Shown: positions 35,992 to 45,246, numbered from the stretch's first letter. The stretch: 59,328 bases of DNA from Paracoccus sp. (in: a-proteobacteria) (GCF_030604785.1 NZ_JAUVVF010000016.1:1-59328), one strand, 5' to 3'. Program-made: numbers and translations. Notes: generated from the sequence alone by a model not told the origin.

Positions 35992-37011
35992 ATGACCCTG
36001 ACCCGCCCCCGCCGCCCCCTGACCCTGCGCGATGTGTCCGAGGCGTCGGGCGTCTCGGAAATGACCGTCAGCCGCGTGCTGCGGAACCGGGGCGATGTCT
36101 CGGCGGCCACGCGCGAAAAGGTGCTGACCGCCGCCAAGGCGCTTGGCTATGTGCCGAACAAGATCGCGGGCGGGCTGGCCAGCCAGCGCGTCAATCTGGT
36201 CGCGGTGGTCATCCCCTCGCTGTCGAACCTGGTCTTTCCCGACGTGCTGGGCGGGATCTCGGCCGAGCTGGACGATACCGGCCTGCAACCCGTGATCGGC
36301 GTCACCAACTATTCCCCCGCGCGAGAGGAGATGGTGCTTTACGACATGCTGTCCTGGCGGCCCTCGGGGGTGATCCTCGCCGGGCTGGAACACAGCAAGG
36401 CCTCGCGCGCGATGCTGGAAAATGCGGGCATTCCCGTGGTCGAGATCATGGATGTCGACGGCGAGGGGATCGACACGCTGGTCGGCATCTCGCATATCCG
36501 GGCGGGGCGCGAGATGGCGGCGCGCATCCTGGCGGCGGGTTATCGCCGCATCGGCTTTGTCGGCACCCACATGCCCGAGGATCACCGCGCCCGCAAACGC
36601 CTTGCCGGTTTCGAAGAGGGATTGCTGGCCGCCGGCGTGCCGCTGGAGGCACGCGAATACTACCAGGGCGGCTCGTCGCTGCTGAAGGGGCGCGAGCTGA
36701 CCGAACGCATCCTGACCCGCGCGCCGGATCTGGATTTCCTTTATTATTCCAACGACATGATCGGGGCGGGCGGGCTGCTCTACTGTCTGGACAAGGGCTA
36801 TGACATTCCGGGCCGGATCGGGCTTGCCGGCTTCAACGGCGTCGATCTGCTGGACGGGCTGCCCGTCCGGCTGGCCACGACGGATGCGCGCCGGGTCGAT
36901 GTGGGCCGCCGCGCGGCGCGGCTGGTCGCGGGCAAGGACACCGCCCCCGAGGGCCGCGTGATCGCCTTGACCCCCACCTTCATGCCCGGCGACACGATCC
37001 GTGAAGGCTGA
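35992..37011 (+). CDS. LacI-family transcriptional regulator (gluconate GntR-like)
   Basis: A 339-residue repressor. The N-terminal LacI helix-turn-helix is LTLRDVSEASGVSEMTVSRVL with hinge KALGYVPNKIAGGLAS. The periplasmic-binding-like sensor follows (about 65-335). Text such as VIPSLSNLVFPDVL and FNGVDLLDGLPVRLAT is typical of the gluconate repressor group. No sugar genes lie nearby, so the regulon is elsewhere or the effector differs. I use ATG at 35992; the frame is open 105 bases upstream but with unlikely composition. Confidence 0.9.
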   Translation: MTLTRPRRPLTLRDVSEASGVSEMTVSRVLRNRGDVSAATREKVLTAAKALGYVPNKIAGGLASQRVNLVAVVIPSLSNLVFPDVLGGISAELDDTGLQPVIGVTNYSPAREEMVLYDMLSWRPSGVILAGLEHSKASRAMLENAGIPVVEIMDVDGEGIDTLVGISHIRAGREMAARILAAGYRRIGFVGTHMPEDHRARKRLAGFEEGLLAAGVPLEAREYYQGGSSLLKGRELTERILTRAPDLDFLYYSNDMIGAGGLLYCLDKGYDIPGRIGLAGFNGVDLLDGLPVRLATTDARRVDVGRRAARLVAGKDTAPEGRVIALTPTFMPGDTIREG

Positions 37012-37063
37012 GGGCGCGGCCCCGTCATGCCGCCATCTTGTCGCCGCCCACGGGCGCGCCTAG

Positions 37064-37882
37064 ATGGGGGCCATGCGCATCCCGATCCTGTCCCGCCTGT
37101 TCGTCAAGCCGCTGCGTATCGCGGTGATCCGCCTGTCCGGCACCATTGGCGGCGCGGGCCGTGGCGGAGGGCTGAACGACGCCGCCCTGGCCCCCGTGAT
37201 CGAGCGCGCCTTCCGCCGCGGCAAGCCCGCCGCCGTGGCGCTGGCGATCAATTCGCCCGGCGGCTCGCCGGTGCAATCCTCGCTGATCGCCGCCCGCATC
37301 CGGCGTCTGGCGGACGAGACCGAGACGCCCGTCCACGCCTTTGTCGAGGATGTCGCGGCTTCGGGCGGCTACTGGCTGGCCTGCGCGGCCGACCGGATCT
37401 GGGCGGACGACAGCTCGATCCTGGGCTCGATCGGGGTGATCTCGGCCGGGTTCGGCTTTCACGAGCTGATCGACAAATGGGGGATCGAACGGCGCGTCCA
37501 CACGGCAGGGCGCTCGAAATCGACGCTGGACCCGTTCCGCCCGCAGAACCCCGAGGATGTCGCACGGCTGCACGCGATCCTCGAGCCCATCCACCAGGCC
37601 TTCAAGGATCACGTCACCGCACGGCGCGGCGCCCGTCTGGCCGAGGGGCGCGACCTCTTCACCGGCGAGTTCTGGGCGGGCCGCCAATCGGTCGAGCTTG
37701 GGCTGGCCGACGGCATCGCCCATCTGGTGCCCAAGATGCGCGCCCTTTACGGCGACAAGGCCCGTTTCGAGGTGCACGGCCTGCGCCGCCCGCTGTTCCG
37801 CCGCCTCGGCCTGTCGGCCGAGACGCTGATCGACGCGGCCGAGGACCGACTGGCCTTTCAGCGGTTCGGCGCCCGCGGATGA
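37064..37882 (+). CDS. S49-family serine peptidase (SppA/SohB-like)
   Basis: A 272-residue peptidase with a single S49 domain. SPGGSPVQS is the oxyanion loop, the catalytic Ser is in VAASGGYWLA, and the catalytic Lys is probably in GRSKSTLDPF. A weak hydrophobic segment near residues 15-30 could be a membrane anchor. Such proteins degrade cleaved signal peptides or membrane protein remnants. The start is either 37064 or ATG at 37073, since neither has a good ribosome site. The following small gene overlaps its stop. Confidence 0.9.
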   Translation: MGAMRIPILSRLFVKPLRIAVIRLSGTIGGAGRGGGLNDAALAPVIERAFRRGKPAAVALAINSPGGSPVQSSLIAARIRRLADETETPVHAFVEDVAASGGYWLACAADRIWADDSSILGSIGVISAGFGFHELIDKWGIERRVHTAGRSKSTLDPFRPQNPEDVARLHAILEPIHQAFKDHVTARRGARLAEGRDLFTGEFWAGRQSVELGLADGIAHLVPKMRALYGDKARFEVHGLRRPLFRRLGLSAETLIDAAEDRLAFQRFGARG

Positions 37883-37995
37883 GCATTCGCGTCGTTCTGA
37901 TCTTCTTGCTGGTCATGGTGGTCATGGCCGTCTGGCGCGGTCCCGCCTTTCGCAGGGCCCTTGCGCGTTATCTGGGAATCCGTCGTGATCGTTGA
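37879..37995 (+). CDS. Small single-span membrane protein
   Basis: A 38-residue frame. Its start overlaps the peptidase stop (ATGA at 37879-37882) and its end overlaps the antiporter start at 37985. It has one helix (VVLIFLLVMVVMAVW) and a basic tail (FRRALARYLGIRRDR), giving an inside-positive single-span protein. The two overlaps suggest it is translated as part of a three-gene string. No homologue known to me. Confidence 0.55.
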   Translation: MSIRVVLIFLLVMVVMAVWRGPAFRRALARYLGIRRDR

Positions 37996-38911
37996 CGTCC
38001 TGTTTGTGGTGGCGGGGCTTGCCCTGCTGGTGTTCGGTGGCGACATGCTGGTGAAGGGGGCGGTGAACCTGTCGCTGCGCCTTGGCATCACGCCGCTGGT
38101 GGTGGGGCTGACCGTGGTGGCCTTCGGCACCTCGGCGCCCGAGATGATCGTCTCGCTGTCCGCCGCGTGGCGCGGGGCGACCGATCTGGCGCTTGGCAAT
38201 GTGGTGGGGTCGAACATCGCCAATGTGCTGGTGATCCTTGGCGCGGCGGCGATCTTCTCGCCCATCGTGACGCGCGGCCATGACCTGCGCGAAAGCTGGG
38301 CGATGATGATGGCGGCTTCCGTGCTGCTGATCGGGCTGTCCTATTTCGGATCGCTGGGGCGGATCGACGGCATGGTGCTGCTGGCGGTGCTGGCGCTGAT
38401 CATCTGGCGCCAGCTGTCCACCGCCCGGCCCGAGGACGTGGACGAGATCGAGGGCGCGGCCCTCGGCGCCCGCTGGCCGCAGATCCTGACCTGGCTCGCG
38501 CTTGGGCTTGTCCTGCTGCCGGTCGGGGCCGATCTGCTGGTGCGCGGCGCCACCGACATCGCCCGCGCCTTCGGCGTCACCGAGGTCGTGATCGGCCTGA
38601 CGCTGGTCGCCATCGGCACCTCGCTGCCGGAACTGGCGGCCTCGGTCGCGGCGGCCTTGCGGGGGCGGTCGGACATGGCCCTTGGCAATGTGGTCGGCTC
38701 GAACATCTTCAACATCCTGTCGATCCTGGGCGTCACGGCGCTGGTCGCGCCGCTGCCCATCCCGCCAGAGCTGATGCGTTTCGACCTGTGGGTGATGCTT
38801 GCCAGTTCGGCCCTGCTGGCGCCCTTCCTGTTCCGCGCCCTGCCCATCGGCCGGGTCACCGGCGCGCTGTTCCTGGCGGCCTATGCCGCCTATGCCTGGG
38901 TGCTGCTGTGA
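37985..38911 (+). CDS. Calcium/sodium antiporter (CaCA family)
   Basis: A 308-residue exchanger with two repeated halves, each with the alpha-repeat: GTSAPEMIVSLSAA...GNVVGSNIANVLVILG and GTSLPELAASVAAA...GNVVGSNIFNILSILG. Acidic residues in both repeats bind the cation. About ten membrane helices. It is YrbG-like in size. The start is GTG at 37985, overlapping the small gene before it; no ATG in frame is better placed. Its stop overlaps the next gene's GTG. Confidence 0.92.
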   Translation: MIVDVLFVVAGLALLVFGGDMLVKGAVNLSLRLGITPLVVGLTVVAFGTSAPEMIVSLSAAWRGATDLALGNVVGSNIANVLVILGAAAIFSPIVTRGHDLRESWAMMMAASVLLIGLSYFGSLGRIDGMVLLAVLALIIWRQLSTARPEDVDEIEGAALGARWPQILTWLALGLVLLPVGADLLVRGATDIARAFGVTEVVIGLTLVAIGTSLPELAASVAAALRGRSDMALGNVVGSNIFNILSILGVTALVAPLPIPPELMRFDLWVMLASSALLAPFLFRALPIGRVTGALFLAAYAAYAWVLL

Positions 38912-39684
38912 GCGTCGCGCTGATCACCGGAGGCGCCCGGCGGCTTGGCCGCGCCATGGCACTGTATCTGGCCGGGCGCGGCCATGACGTGGCGATCCAC
39001 TATGCCGGATCAGAGGCCGAGGCCGAGCAGACCGCCGCCGAGGCCCGCGCGCTTGGCGTCGCCGCCGCCTGCTTTCAGGCCGACCTTCTGGATGCCGACG
39101 CCACCGCCGCCCTGCTGCCGCGGGTCGCGCAGGCCATGGGGCCGGTGGCGGTGCTGATCAACAACGCCTCGATCTTCGAATATGACAATATCCGCAGCGC
39201 CACGATGGAAAGCTGGGACCGGCACTTCGGGTCGAACCTGCGCGCGCCCTTCCAGTTGCTGCAGGCGCTGGCCGCGCAGGCCCCCGCCCCTCTGTCCGAC
39301 GAGAACGGAGAGCCTCAGGCGCAGGCTCTGGCCATCAACATGGTCGATCAGCGCGTGCTGAAGCCGACGCCCGAATTCATGACCTATTCGCTGGCCAAGG
39401 CCGGGCTGTGGTCGCTGACCCGCACCGCCGCGCAGGCGCTGGCGCCCGCCATCCGGGTGAACGCCATCGGGCCCGGCCCGACCATGCAGGGCGCCCGTCA
39501 GAGCGCGCAGCACTTCGCCCGCCAGCGCGCCGCCACGATCCTCAATCGCGGCGCGGATGCCGAGGGGATCACCCAGGCGCTTGGCTATTTCCTGGACGCC
39601 CGGGCGGTGACGGGGCAGCTGATCTGCGTGGATGGCGGGCAGCATCTGGGCTGGCGGACGCCTGACGTCTTGGGGCCGGAATAG
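38908..39684 (+). CDS. Short-chain dehydrogenase/reductase, pteridine-reductase (FolM)-like
   Basis: A 258-residue SDR enzyme. TGGARRLGRAMA is the NADP-binding Gly motif, with Arg after it favouring NADPH. NNASIFE is the family strand, and TYSLAKAG holds the catalytic Tyr and Lys. The Arg-rich turn and length match FolM-type dihydromonapterin or pteridine reductases, common next to folate genes in this bacterial family, though none is adjacent here. The start is GTG at 38908, overlapping the antiporter stop (GTGA). Confidence 0.8.
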   Translation: MSVALITGGARRLGRAMALYLAGRGHDVAIHYAGSEAEAEQTAAEARALGVAAACFQADLLDADATAALLPRVAQAMGPVAVLINNASIFEYDNIRSATMESWDRHFGSNLRAPFQLLQALAAQAPAPLSDENGEPQAQALAINMVDQRVLKPTPEFMTYSLAKAGLWSLTRTAAQALAPAIRVNAIGPGPTMQGARQSAQHFARQRAATILNRGADAEGITQALGYFLDARAVTGQLICVDGGQHLGWRTPDVLGPE

Positions 39685-39751
39685 GGCGACCACCATATCT
39701 TGTCCCCCGGCCCTAAGGGCGCCCCAAGACCCTTCACGATGTCGCGGATTC

Positions 39752-39799
39752 TGCTGGATTTTCCGCGGCCACCGTCCGATAGAAAATAAAAATCCAGCA
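39752..39799. repeat. 11-bp inverted repeat in the 300-base gap before uvrC
   Basis: TGCTGGATTTT (39752-39762) and AAAATCCAGCA (39789-39799) pair around a 26-base loop. Neither strand has a T-run directly after the stem, so a standard terminator is not indicated. The rest of 39685-39984 holds AT-rich sequence at 39780-39860, probably the uvrC promoter, and a DnaA-box-like site. Confidence 0.45.
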
Positions 39800-39898
39800 A
39801 AATCAACGCCCTTGATAATTGCCTTAAATTTGGGCATGTTCACGAAACCTTAACGATTGCTGGCCGGGCCGGGTCTGCCTCACAGGCCACCCACAGAA

Positions 39899-39907
39899 TT
39901 ATCCACA
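39899..39907 (+). promoter_or_regulatory. Consensus DnaA box upstream of uvrC
   Basis: TTATCCACA is a perfect match to the DnaA consensus, 78 bases before uvrC and next to AT-rich DNA. A single 9-mer can occur by chance; no cluster of further boxes is seen, so an origin is not claimed. Control of uvrC by DnaA is a possibility. Confidence 0.4.
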
Positions 39908-39984
39908 GATTCCGTGGACAGGTTCTGCCTTGCATCCTTCATCCGAAACTTGCAGCGACGCCCCAGAATCACTTTCTTTGAGCC

Positions 39985-41835
39985 ATGACACAGAAAACCG
40001 GCCACGCGCTGATCCAGGACTATCTTCGGACGCTCGACAGCAGCCCCGGCGTCTACCGGATGCTGGATGCCCAGCAGGCGGTCCTGTATGTCGGCAAGGC
40101 GCGCGATCTCAAGGCGCGGGTGTCGAACTATGCACGCCCTTCGGGCCATTCCGCGCGGATCGCGCGGATGATCCGCGAGACGGCCAGCATGATGTTCCTG
40201 ACCACGCGCACCGAGACCGAGGCCCTGCTGCTGGAGCAGAACCTCATCAAGCAGCTGAAGCCGCGCTACAACGTGCTTCTGCGCGACGACAAGAGCTTCC
40301 CGAACATCTTGGTGGCCAAGTCCCACGCCTTCGCCCAGATCAAGAAGCATCGCGGCGCCAAATCGGAAAAGGGCGACTATTACGGACCCTTTGCCAGCGC
40401 CGGCGCGGTGAACCGCACGCTGACCCAGTTGCAGCGCGTGTTCCTGCTGCGGAACTGCACCGACAGCACATTCGAAAGCCGCACCCGGCCCTGCCTGCTG
40501 TTCCAGATCAAGCGCTGCAGCGCCCCCTGCACGGGCCGGATCAGCCATCAGGATTACGCCGCCCTGGTCGAGGATGCCGAACGGTTCCTGCAGGGCAAGA
40601 CGACCTCGATCCAGGCGGATCTGGCGCGAGAGATGGCAGCCGCCGCCGAGGCGATGGAATATGAACGCGCCGCCGCGCTGCGCGACCGCATCAAGGCGCT
40701 GACCGCAGTGCAATCGGTGCAGGCGATCAACCCCAAGGGCGTGGCCGAGGCCGACATCGTGGCGCTGCACATGGAAAGCGGGCAGGCCTGCGTCCAGGTC
40801 TTCTTCATCCGCGGCAACCAGAGCTGGGGCAACCGTGACTTCTACCCCCGGCTCGGCGGGGCCGAGAGCCCGGACGAGGTGATGCAGGCCTTCCTGATGC
40901 AATTCTACGATGACAAGCCGCCGCCCCGGCAGGTGCTGCTGTCGCATCCACCCGAAGACCCGGACCTGACCGGTGCCGTCCTTTCCGAACGTGCCGGGCG
41001 CAAGGTGGAATTGCTGGTCCCGCAGCGCGGCGAAAAGAGCGATCTGGTCACGAACGCCCTGCGCAATGCGCGCGAAAGTCTTGGCCGGCGCATGTCGGAA
41101 AGCGCGACGCAGCTGCGCCTGCTGGAGGGGCTGGCCGAGGCCTTCGACCTGCCCGCGCCCCCGCGCCGGATCGAGGTCTATGACAACAGCCACATCATGG
41201 GCACGAACGCCGTCGGCGGCATGATCGTGGCCGGGCCCGAGGGCTGGATGAAGAACCAGTACCGCAAGTTCAACATCAAGGGGACCGAGATCACGCCGGG
41301 CGACGATTTCGGCATGATGAAGGAGGTGCTGACGCGGCGCTTCCAGCGGCTGCTCAAGGACGATCCGGACCGGCAGACCGAGGCCTGGCCCGACCTGCTG
41401 CTGATCGACGGGGGCGCGGGGCAGGTCGGCGCGGTCCACGAGATCATGGCCGAGCTGGGCGTCGAGGACATCCCGATGATCGGCGTCGCCAAGGGCGAGG
41501 ACCGCGACCACGGCAAGGAGGAATTCCACCGCCACGGCCAGCGCCCCTTCGCACTGCGGATGAACGACCCGGTCCTGTATTTCGTGCAGCGCCTGCGCGA
41601 CGAGGCGCATCGTTGGGCCATCGGTACCCACCGCGCCCGCCGCGCCAAGGCGGCGATGGCGAACCCCCTGGACGAGATCGCGGGGATCGGCGCGGCCCGC
41701 AAGCGCGCGCTTCTCGCCCATTTCGGCAGCGCCAAGGCGGTCAGCCGGGCGGGGCTTGCCGACCTGCTGGCGGTCGACGGGATCTCGGCCGCGATGGCGC
41801 AGAAGGTGCATGACCATTTCAACGCCCGAGACTGA
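39985..41835 (+). CDS. uvrC: Excinuclease ABC subunit C
   Basis: A 616-residue nuclease making both incisions in nucleotide-excision repair with UvrA and UvrB. The N-terminal GIY-YIG nuclease spans about 15-100 ([25 protein letters not shown]). The UvrB-binding UVR motif is near 215-245 ([14 protein letters not shown]). The RNase H-like C-terminal nuclease shows [19 protein letters not shown] and [12 protein letters not shown]. Helix-hairpin-helix DNA-binding motifs are at the end ([20 protein letters not shown]). Full length. The upstream ribosome site is weak. Confidence 0.97.
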   Translation: MTQKTGHALIQDYLRTLDSSPGVYRMLDAQQAVLYVGKARDLKARVSNYARPSGHSARIARMIRETASMMFLTTRTETEALLLEQNLIKQLKPRYNVLLRDDKSFPNILVAKSHAFAQIKKHRGAKSEKGDYYGPFASAGAVNRTLTQLQRVFLLRNCTDSTFESRTRPCLLFQIKRCSAPCTGRISHQDYAALVEDAERFLQGKTTSIQADLAREMAAAAEAMEYERAAALRDRIKALTAVQSVQAINPKGVAEADIVALHMESGQACVQVFFIRGNQSWGNRDFYPRLGGAESPDEVMQAFLMQFYDDKPPPRQVLLSHPPEDPDLTGAVLSERAGRKVELLVPQRGEKSDLVTNALRNARESLGRRMSESATQLRLLEGLAEAFDLPAPPRRIEVYDNSHIMGTNAVGGMIVAGPEGWMKNQYRKFNIKGTEITPGDDFGMMKEVLTRRFQRLLKDDPDRQTEAWPDLLLIDGGAGQVGAVHEIMAELGVEDIPMIGVAKGEDRDHGKEEFHRHGQRPFALRMNDPVLYFVQRLRDEAHRWAIGTHRARRAKAAMANPLDEIAGIGAARKRALLAHFGSAKAVSRAGLADLLAVDGISAAMAQKVHDHFNARD

Positions 41836-41854
41836 ACGCGCCCGAACGAGGGCG

Positions 41855-41872
41855 CCGGGGGCCAGCCCCCGG
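41855..41872 (+). terminator. Hairpin downstream of uvrC, part of a GC-rich intergenic element
   Basis: CCGGGGG (41855-41861) and CCCCCGG (41866-41872) form a perfect 7-base stem with a CCAG loop 20 bases after the uvrC stop. It is followed by CCCCCGGGATATTTGG and an A/G-rich stretch. I recall similar 'CCCCCGGACCCCC...TATTTGGA' elements after genes in Rhodobacteraceae genomes, so this may be a dispersed intergenic element rather than a classical terminator. Confidence 0.45.
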
Positions 41873-41955
41873 ACCCCCGGGATATTTGGACAACGAAGAA
41901 GGGCTTTTCGCCACGGCCCCTTTCCAAGAGCCGCGGCAGGGACTAGCTTGCCGCC

Positions 41956-42588
41956 ATGCGCTGGACATTGCCCAATATCCTGACCCTGATGCGGCTGTTG
42001 GCGGCGCCCGGCGTGCCGCTGATGTTCCTGTATTTTCATCGCCCCTGGGCGGATTGGGCGGCGCTGGCGCTGTTCCTGCTGGCGGCGATCACCGACTGGT
42101 TCGACGGTTATCTTGCCCGGGCCTGGAACCAGGAAAGCCGGTTCGGCGCGGCGATGGACCCGATCGCGGACAAGGCGATGGTCGTGATCGCGCTGGTCGT
42201 GATCACCGGCTATTCCGGCATGAACCCATGGCTGATCCTGCCGGTGACGGTGATCCTGTTCCGCGAGGTCTTCGTCTCGGGCCTGCGCGAATATCTGGGC
42301 GACCGCTCGCGCAGCCTGAAGGTCACGAGCCTGGCGAAGTGGAAGACCACATTCCAGATGGTGGCCATCGCGGTCCTGTTCCTGGGGACCGGTCTGACCT
42401 ATGTCGAACATGGCCGCCCGCCCCGCGTGGGCGAGGCCGGGCTGGTCTGGTCGGGCAGCTGGGCCGCGCTGGCGACCCATGCCGGGCTGGCGCTGATCTG
42501 GCTGGCCGCGCTGCTGACCGCGATCACCGGCTGGGATTACTTCCGCAAGGCCCTGCCGCATCTGAAGGAGCAGCGTCATGGCGGTTGA
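41956..42588 (+). CDS. pgsA: CDP-diacylglycerol-glycerol-3-phosphate 3-phosphatidyltransferase
   Basis: A 210-residue membrane enzyme making phosphatidylglycerol phosphate. The CDP-alcohol transferase motif is complete: DGYLARAWNQESRFGAAMD...D (D-G-x2-A-R-x8-G-x3-D-x3-D). The N-terminus RWTLPNILTLMRLLAAPG and the LREYLGDR segment are typical of PgsA. About five to six helices. Its last 11 bases overlap moaD. Confidence 0.94.
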   Translation: MRWTLPNILTLMRLLAAPGVPLMFLYFHRPWADWAALALFLLAAITDWFDGYLARAWNQESRFGAAMDPIADKAMVVIALVVITGYSGMNPWLILPVTVILFREVFVSGLREYLGDRSRSLKVTSLAKWKTTFQMVAIAVLFLGTGLTYVEHGRPPRVGEAGLVWSGSWAALATHAGLALIWLAALLTAITGWDYFRKALPHLKEQRHGG

Positions 42589-42829
42589 GGTCCTGTATTT
42601 CGCCTGGGTGCGCGAGCGGGTCGGCCTGCCACGCGAGACGGTCGAGACCGGGGCTGCCACCATGCGCGACCTGCTGGCCGAACTGGCCTTGCGCTCTGCC
42701 GGTCATGCGGCGGCGCTTGGCGATCACGCGGCCCTGCGCTGCGCGATCGACCAGCAGCTGGCCGGGCTTGATGCGCCCTTGGTCGGGGCGCGCGAGGTCG
42801 CGATCTTTCCGCCGATGACGGGCGGCTGA
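42578..42829 (+). CDS. moaD: Molybdopterin synthase sulfur-carrier subunit MoaD
   Basis: An 83-residue ubiquitin-fold protein ending in MTGG, the C-terminal Gly-Gly that carries the thiocarboxylate. N-terminal VEVLYFAWVRERVG is typical. It makes molybdopterin from cyclic pyranopterin with MoaE, encoded next with a one-base overlap. It overlaps the end of pgsA by 11 bases. Confidence 0.93.
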   Translation: MAVEVLYFAWVRERVGLPRETVETGAATMRDLLAELALRSAGHAAALGDHAALRCAIDQQLAGLDAPLVGAREVAIFPPMTGG

Positions 42830-43260
42830 TGGCCGCGCGGGTCCAAGCAGAGCCTTTCGATCCGGCGCGCGAGCTGGCTGCGTTGGGCGAAGGCGCGGGC
42901 GCCGTGGTCAGCTTCACCGGGATCGTGCGCGATGACGGCGATCTGGCCGCCCTGGAGATCGAGCATTATCCCGGCATGACCGAGGCCGCCCTGGCCGAGT
43001 ACGGCCAAGGCGCCGCCGCGCGGTTCGCCCTGACGGGCTGGCGCATCGTGCATCGCCATGGCCGCCTGCAGGTGGGCGAGCCGATCATGATGGTCGCCAC
43101 CGCTGCCCTGCATCGCCGCGCGGCCTTTGACGCCGCCGATTACCTGATGGACTGGCTCAAGTCGCGCGCGCCCTTCTGGAAGCGCGAGATCCGGCGCGAT
43201 GGCTCGTCCGCCTGGGTCGAGGCCCGGGCCGAGGACGAGGCCTCGCTGGCGCGATGGTAG
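42829..43260 (+). CDS. moaE: Molybdopterin synthase catalytic subunit MoaE
   Basis: A 143-residue catalytic subunit. Family motifs are GAVVSFTGIVRD, LEIEHYPGMTEAAL, HRHGRLQVGEPIMMVA, HRRAAFDAADYLMDWLK and PFWKREIRRDGSSAWVEA with the active-site lysines. Molybdenum cofactor supports nitrate reductase and related enzymes. Start and moaD stop share one base. Confidence 0.95.
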   Translation: MAARVQAEPFDPARELAALGEGAGAVVSFTGIVRDDGDLAALEIEHYPGMTEAALAEYGQGAAARFALTGWRIVHRHGRLQVGEPIMMVATAALHRRAAFDAADYLMDWLKSRAPFWKREIRRDGSSAWVEARAEDEASLARW

Positions 43261-43288
43261 CCCGGCCCTCTGCCGCCCCCTGGCGGCC

Positions 43289-43795
43289 ATGATCCGCCCC
43301 GAAATCCGCCGCTGGCTTGGTCTGCATGCCGAGGTTCTGGCCTTTGCCGGCGTCGCTCTGGCCGGGGCGTGGCTGGCCTTTCGCGGCGGCTGGATCCTGC
43401 TGGCGCTTGGCGGGGTCGTGGCCCTGTCGGGGGCGGTGCTGCTGCTGGGCGCGCTGCGGCGGCTGGCCTTTCGCCGGGTCGTGGCCGCGCAGGGTCTGGT
43501 CGAGGTCGTCGAAGGCGCGATCCGCTATTTCGGCGCCGAATCCGTCGGCGCCGAACTGGCCCTGCGCGATCTGGCCGAGATCCGGCTGATCCGCGTGCAG
43601 GGCCGCGCCTGCTGGCGCCTGCGCAGCCTTGGCGGAGAGGCCCTGCTGATCCCGGTCGAGGCTGCCGGGGCCGAGGCGCTGGCCGATGCCTTCACCGCGG
43701 TGCCGGGGCTGGATCTAGGCCGCGTCTCGCAGGCGCTGCGGGCGGTGGCGGACGGGGATGCGACCATGCGCGCCGTTTGGATGAGACGTGGCTGA
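43289..43795 (+). CDS. Membrane-associated hypothetical protein
   Basis: A 168-residue protein with two adjacent N-terminal helices (about 15-32 and 35-55) and a soluble C-terminal domain of about 110 residues. I do not recognise the domain; the pattern (VVEVVEGAIRYFGAESVGAELALRDLAEIRL) resembles a small PH-like or beta-rich module. ATG at 43289 is used; the frame is open for 30 residues upstream but these overlap moaE. It is 28 bases after moaE in the same direction. Confidence 0.65.
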   Translation: MIRPEIRRWLGLHAEVLAFAGVALAGAWLAFRGGWILLALGGVVALSGAVLLLGALRRLAFRRVVAAQGLVEVVEGAIRYFGAESVGAELALRDLAEIRLIRVQGRACWRLRSLGGEALLIPVEAAGAEALADAFTAVPGLDLGRVSQALRAVADGDATMRAVWMRRG

Positions 43796-43866
43796 GGCGG
43801 GTTGACTTGGCCGGGCGCGCTTGCCACCTGTGATCGACCGAGGGACAAGAAAAGGCCAGACCCCCC

Positions 43867-45237
43867 ATGTCAATTCCCCAGCAGGGCGGCGGCCCGATCG
43901 AGCATCGTGACCAGCTTGCCGCCTATATCGCCGGCGGCGAGAAACCCAAGGCGGATTGGCGCATCGGGACGGAGCACGAGAAATTCGGCTATGACATCGC
44001 CACGCTGAAGCCGCTGCCCTATGAGGGGCCGGTCTCGATCACGGCGATGCTGACGGGGCTGCGCGACCGCTTCGGCTGGTCACCGGTGCTGGAGGCCGGA
44101 AACCTGATCGGGCTGGAGCGGAACGGCGCCAATGTCAGCCTGGAACCCGGCGGGCAGCTGGAACTGTCCGGTGCGCCTCTGGAGACGATCCACCAGACCT
44201 GCGACGAGGTGAACAGCCACCTGGCCGAGGTCGAGGCCGTGGCGCGCGATATCGGCGCGGGCTTCATCGGGCTGGGCGCGGCGCCGATCTGGTCGCAGGA
44301 CGAGATGCCGATGATGCCCAAGGGGCGCTACCGGCTGATGACCGATTACATGGGCCGGGTCGGCACGCTTGGCACCCAGATGATGTATCGCACCTGCACC
44401 GTCCAGGTGAACCTGGATTTTGCCAGCGAAGCGGACATGGTGCAGAAGCTGCGCGTCGCGCTGGCCCTGCAGCCGGTGGCGACGGCGCTGTTCGCGAACT
44501 CGCCCTTTCTCGACGGCAAGCCGAACGGGATGAAGTCCTGGCGGGCCCATATCTGGCAGAACCTGGATGCGGCGCGGACCGGGATGCTGCCCTTCGTCTT
44601 CGACGAGGGCTTCGGCTACGAGGCCTGGGTGGATTACGTCCTCGATGTGCCGATGTATTTCGTCTATCGCGACGGGAAGTATATCGACGCGCTCGGCCAG
44701 AGCTTCCGCGATTTTCTGGAGGGCCGTCTGCCTGCCCTGCCGGGCGAGGTGCCGACCCTGTCGGACTGGGCGGACCACATGACCACCGTCTTCCCCGAGG
44801 CGCGGGTGAAGAAATACATCGAGATGCGCGGCGCGGATGGCGGGCCGTGGCGGCGTCTTTGCGCGCTGCCTGCGCTGTGGGTCGGGCTGACCTATGATCA
44901 GGGCGCGTTGGATGCGGCCTGGGATCTGGTCAAGGGCTGGGATGCGCAAACGCGCGACGCGCTGCGCGTCGCGGCGGGCCGGGACGGGTTGCAGGCCGAG
45001 GTCGGCGGCATCCGCATGCATGATCTGGCGCGCGAGGTTCTGGCCATCGCCGAGGCCGGGCTGAAGGCGCGGGCGCGTCCGGGGCAGGGCGGGCTGGTGC
45101 CGGACGAGACCCATTTCCTCAGCGCGCTGAAGGAAAGCGTCGATACCGGACTCGTTCCGGCCGACGACCTGCTGGCGCATTATCACGGCGACTGGGCGGG
45201 CGATCTGACACGGATCTACGGCGCCTACAGCTACTGA
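43867..45237 (+). CDS. gshA: Glutamate-cysteine ligase, plant-type
   Basis: A 456-residue ATP-dependent ligase making gamma-glutamylcysteine, the first step to glutathione. It belongs to the plant/alphaproteobacterial GCS2-type group: RIGTEHEKFGYD, ERNGANVSLEPGGQLELSGAPL, MMYRTCTVQVNLDF and VFDEGFGYEAWVDYVLDVPMYF are diagnostic. Full length. The glutathione synthase gene is not in the window. Confidence 0.95.
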   Translation: MSIPQQGGGPIEHRDQLAAYIAGGEKPKADWRIGTEHEKFGYDIATLKPLPYEGPVSITAMLTGLRDRFGWSPVLEAGNLIGLERNGANVSLEPGGQLELSGAPLETIHQTCDEVNSHLAEVEAVARDIGAGFIGLGAAPIWSQDEMPMMPKGRYRLMTDYMGRVGTLGTQMMYRTCTVQVNLDFASEADMVQKLRVALALQPVATALFANSPFLDGKPNGMKSWRAHIWQNLDAARTGMLPFVFDEGFGYEAWVDYVLDVPMYFVYRDGKYIDALGQSFRDFLEGRLPALPGEVPTLSDWADHMTTVFPEARVKKYIEMRGADGGPWRRLCALPALWVGLTYDQGALDAAWDLVKGWDAQTRDALRVAAGRDGLQAEVGGIRMHDLAREVLAIAEAGLKARARPGQGGLVPDETHFLSALKESVDTGLVPADDLLAHYHGDWAGDLTRIYGAYSY

Positions 45238-45246
45238 AGGCGGGTT

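Noticed and set aside
39685..39984. Replication origin near the DnaA box
   Set aside because: Only one consensus box is seen and no dnaA, parAB, gidA or hemE gene is nearby.
39880..42663. A 927-codon open frame on the minus strand
   Set aside because: It lies opposite uvrC and pgsA and has no recognisable motif.
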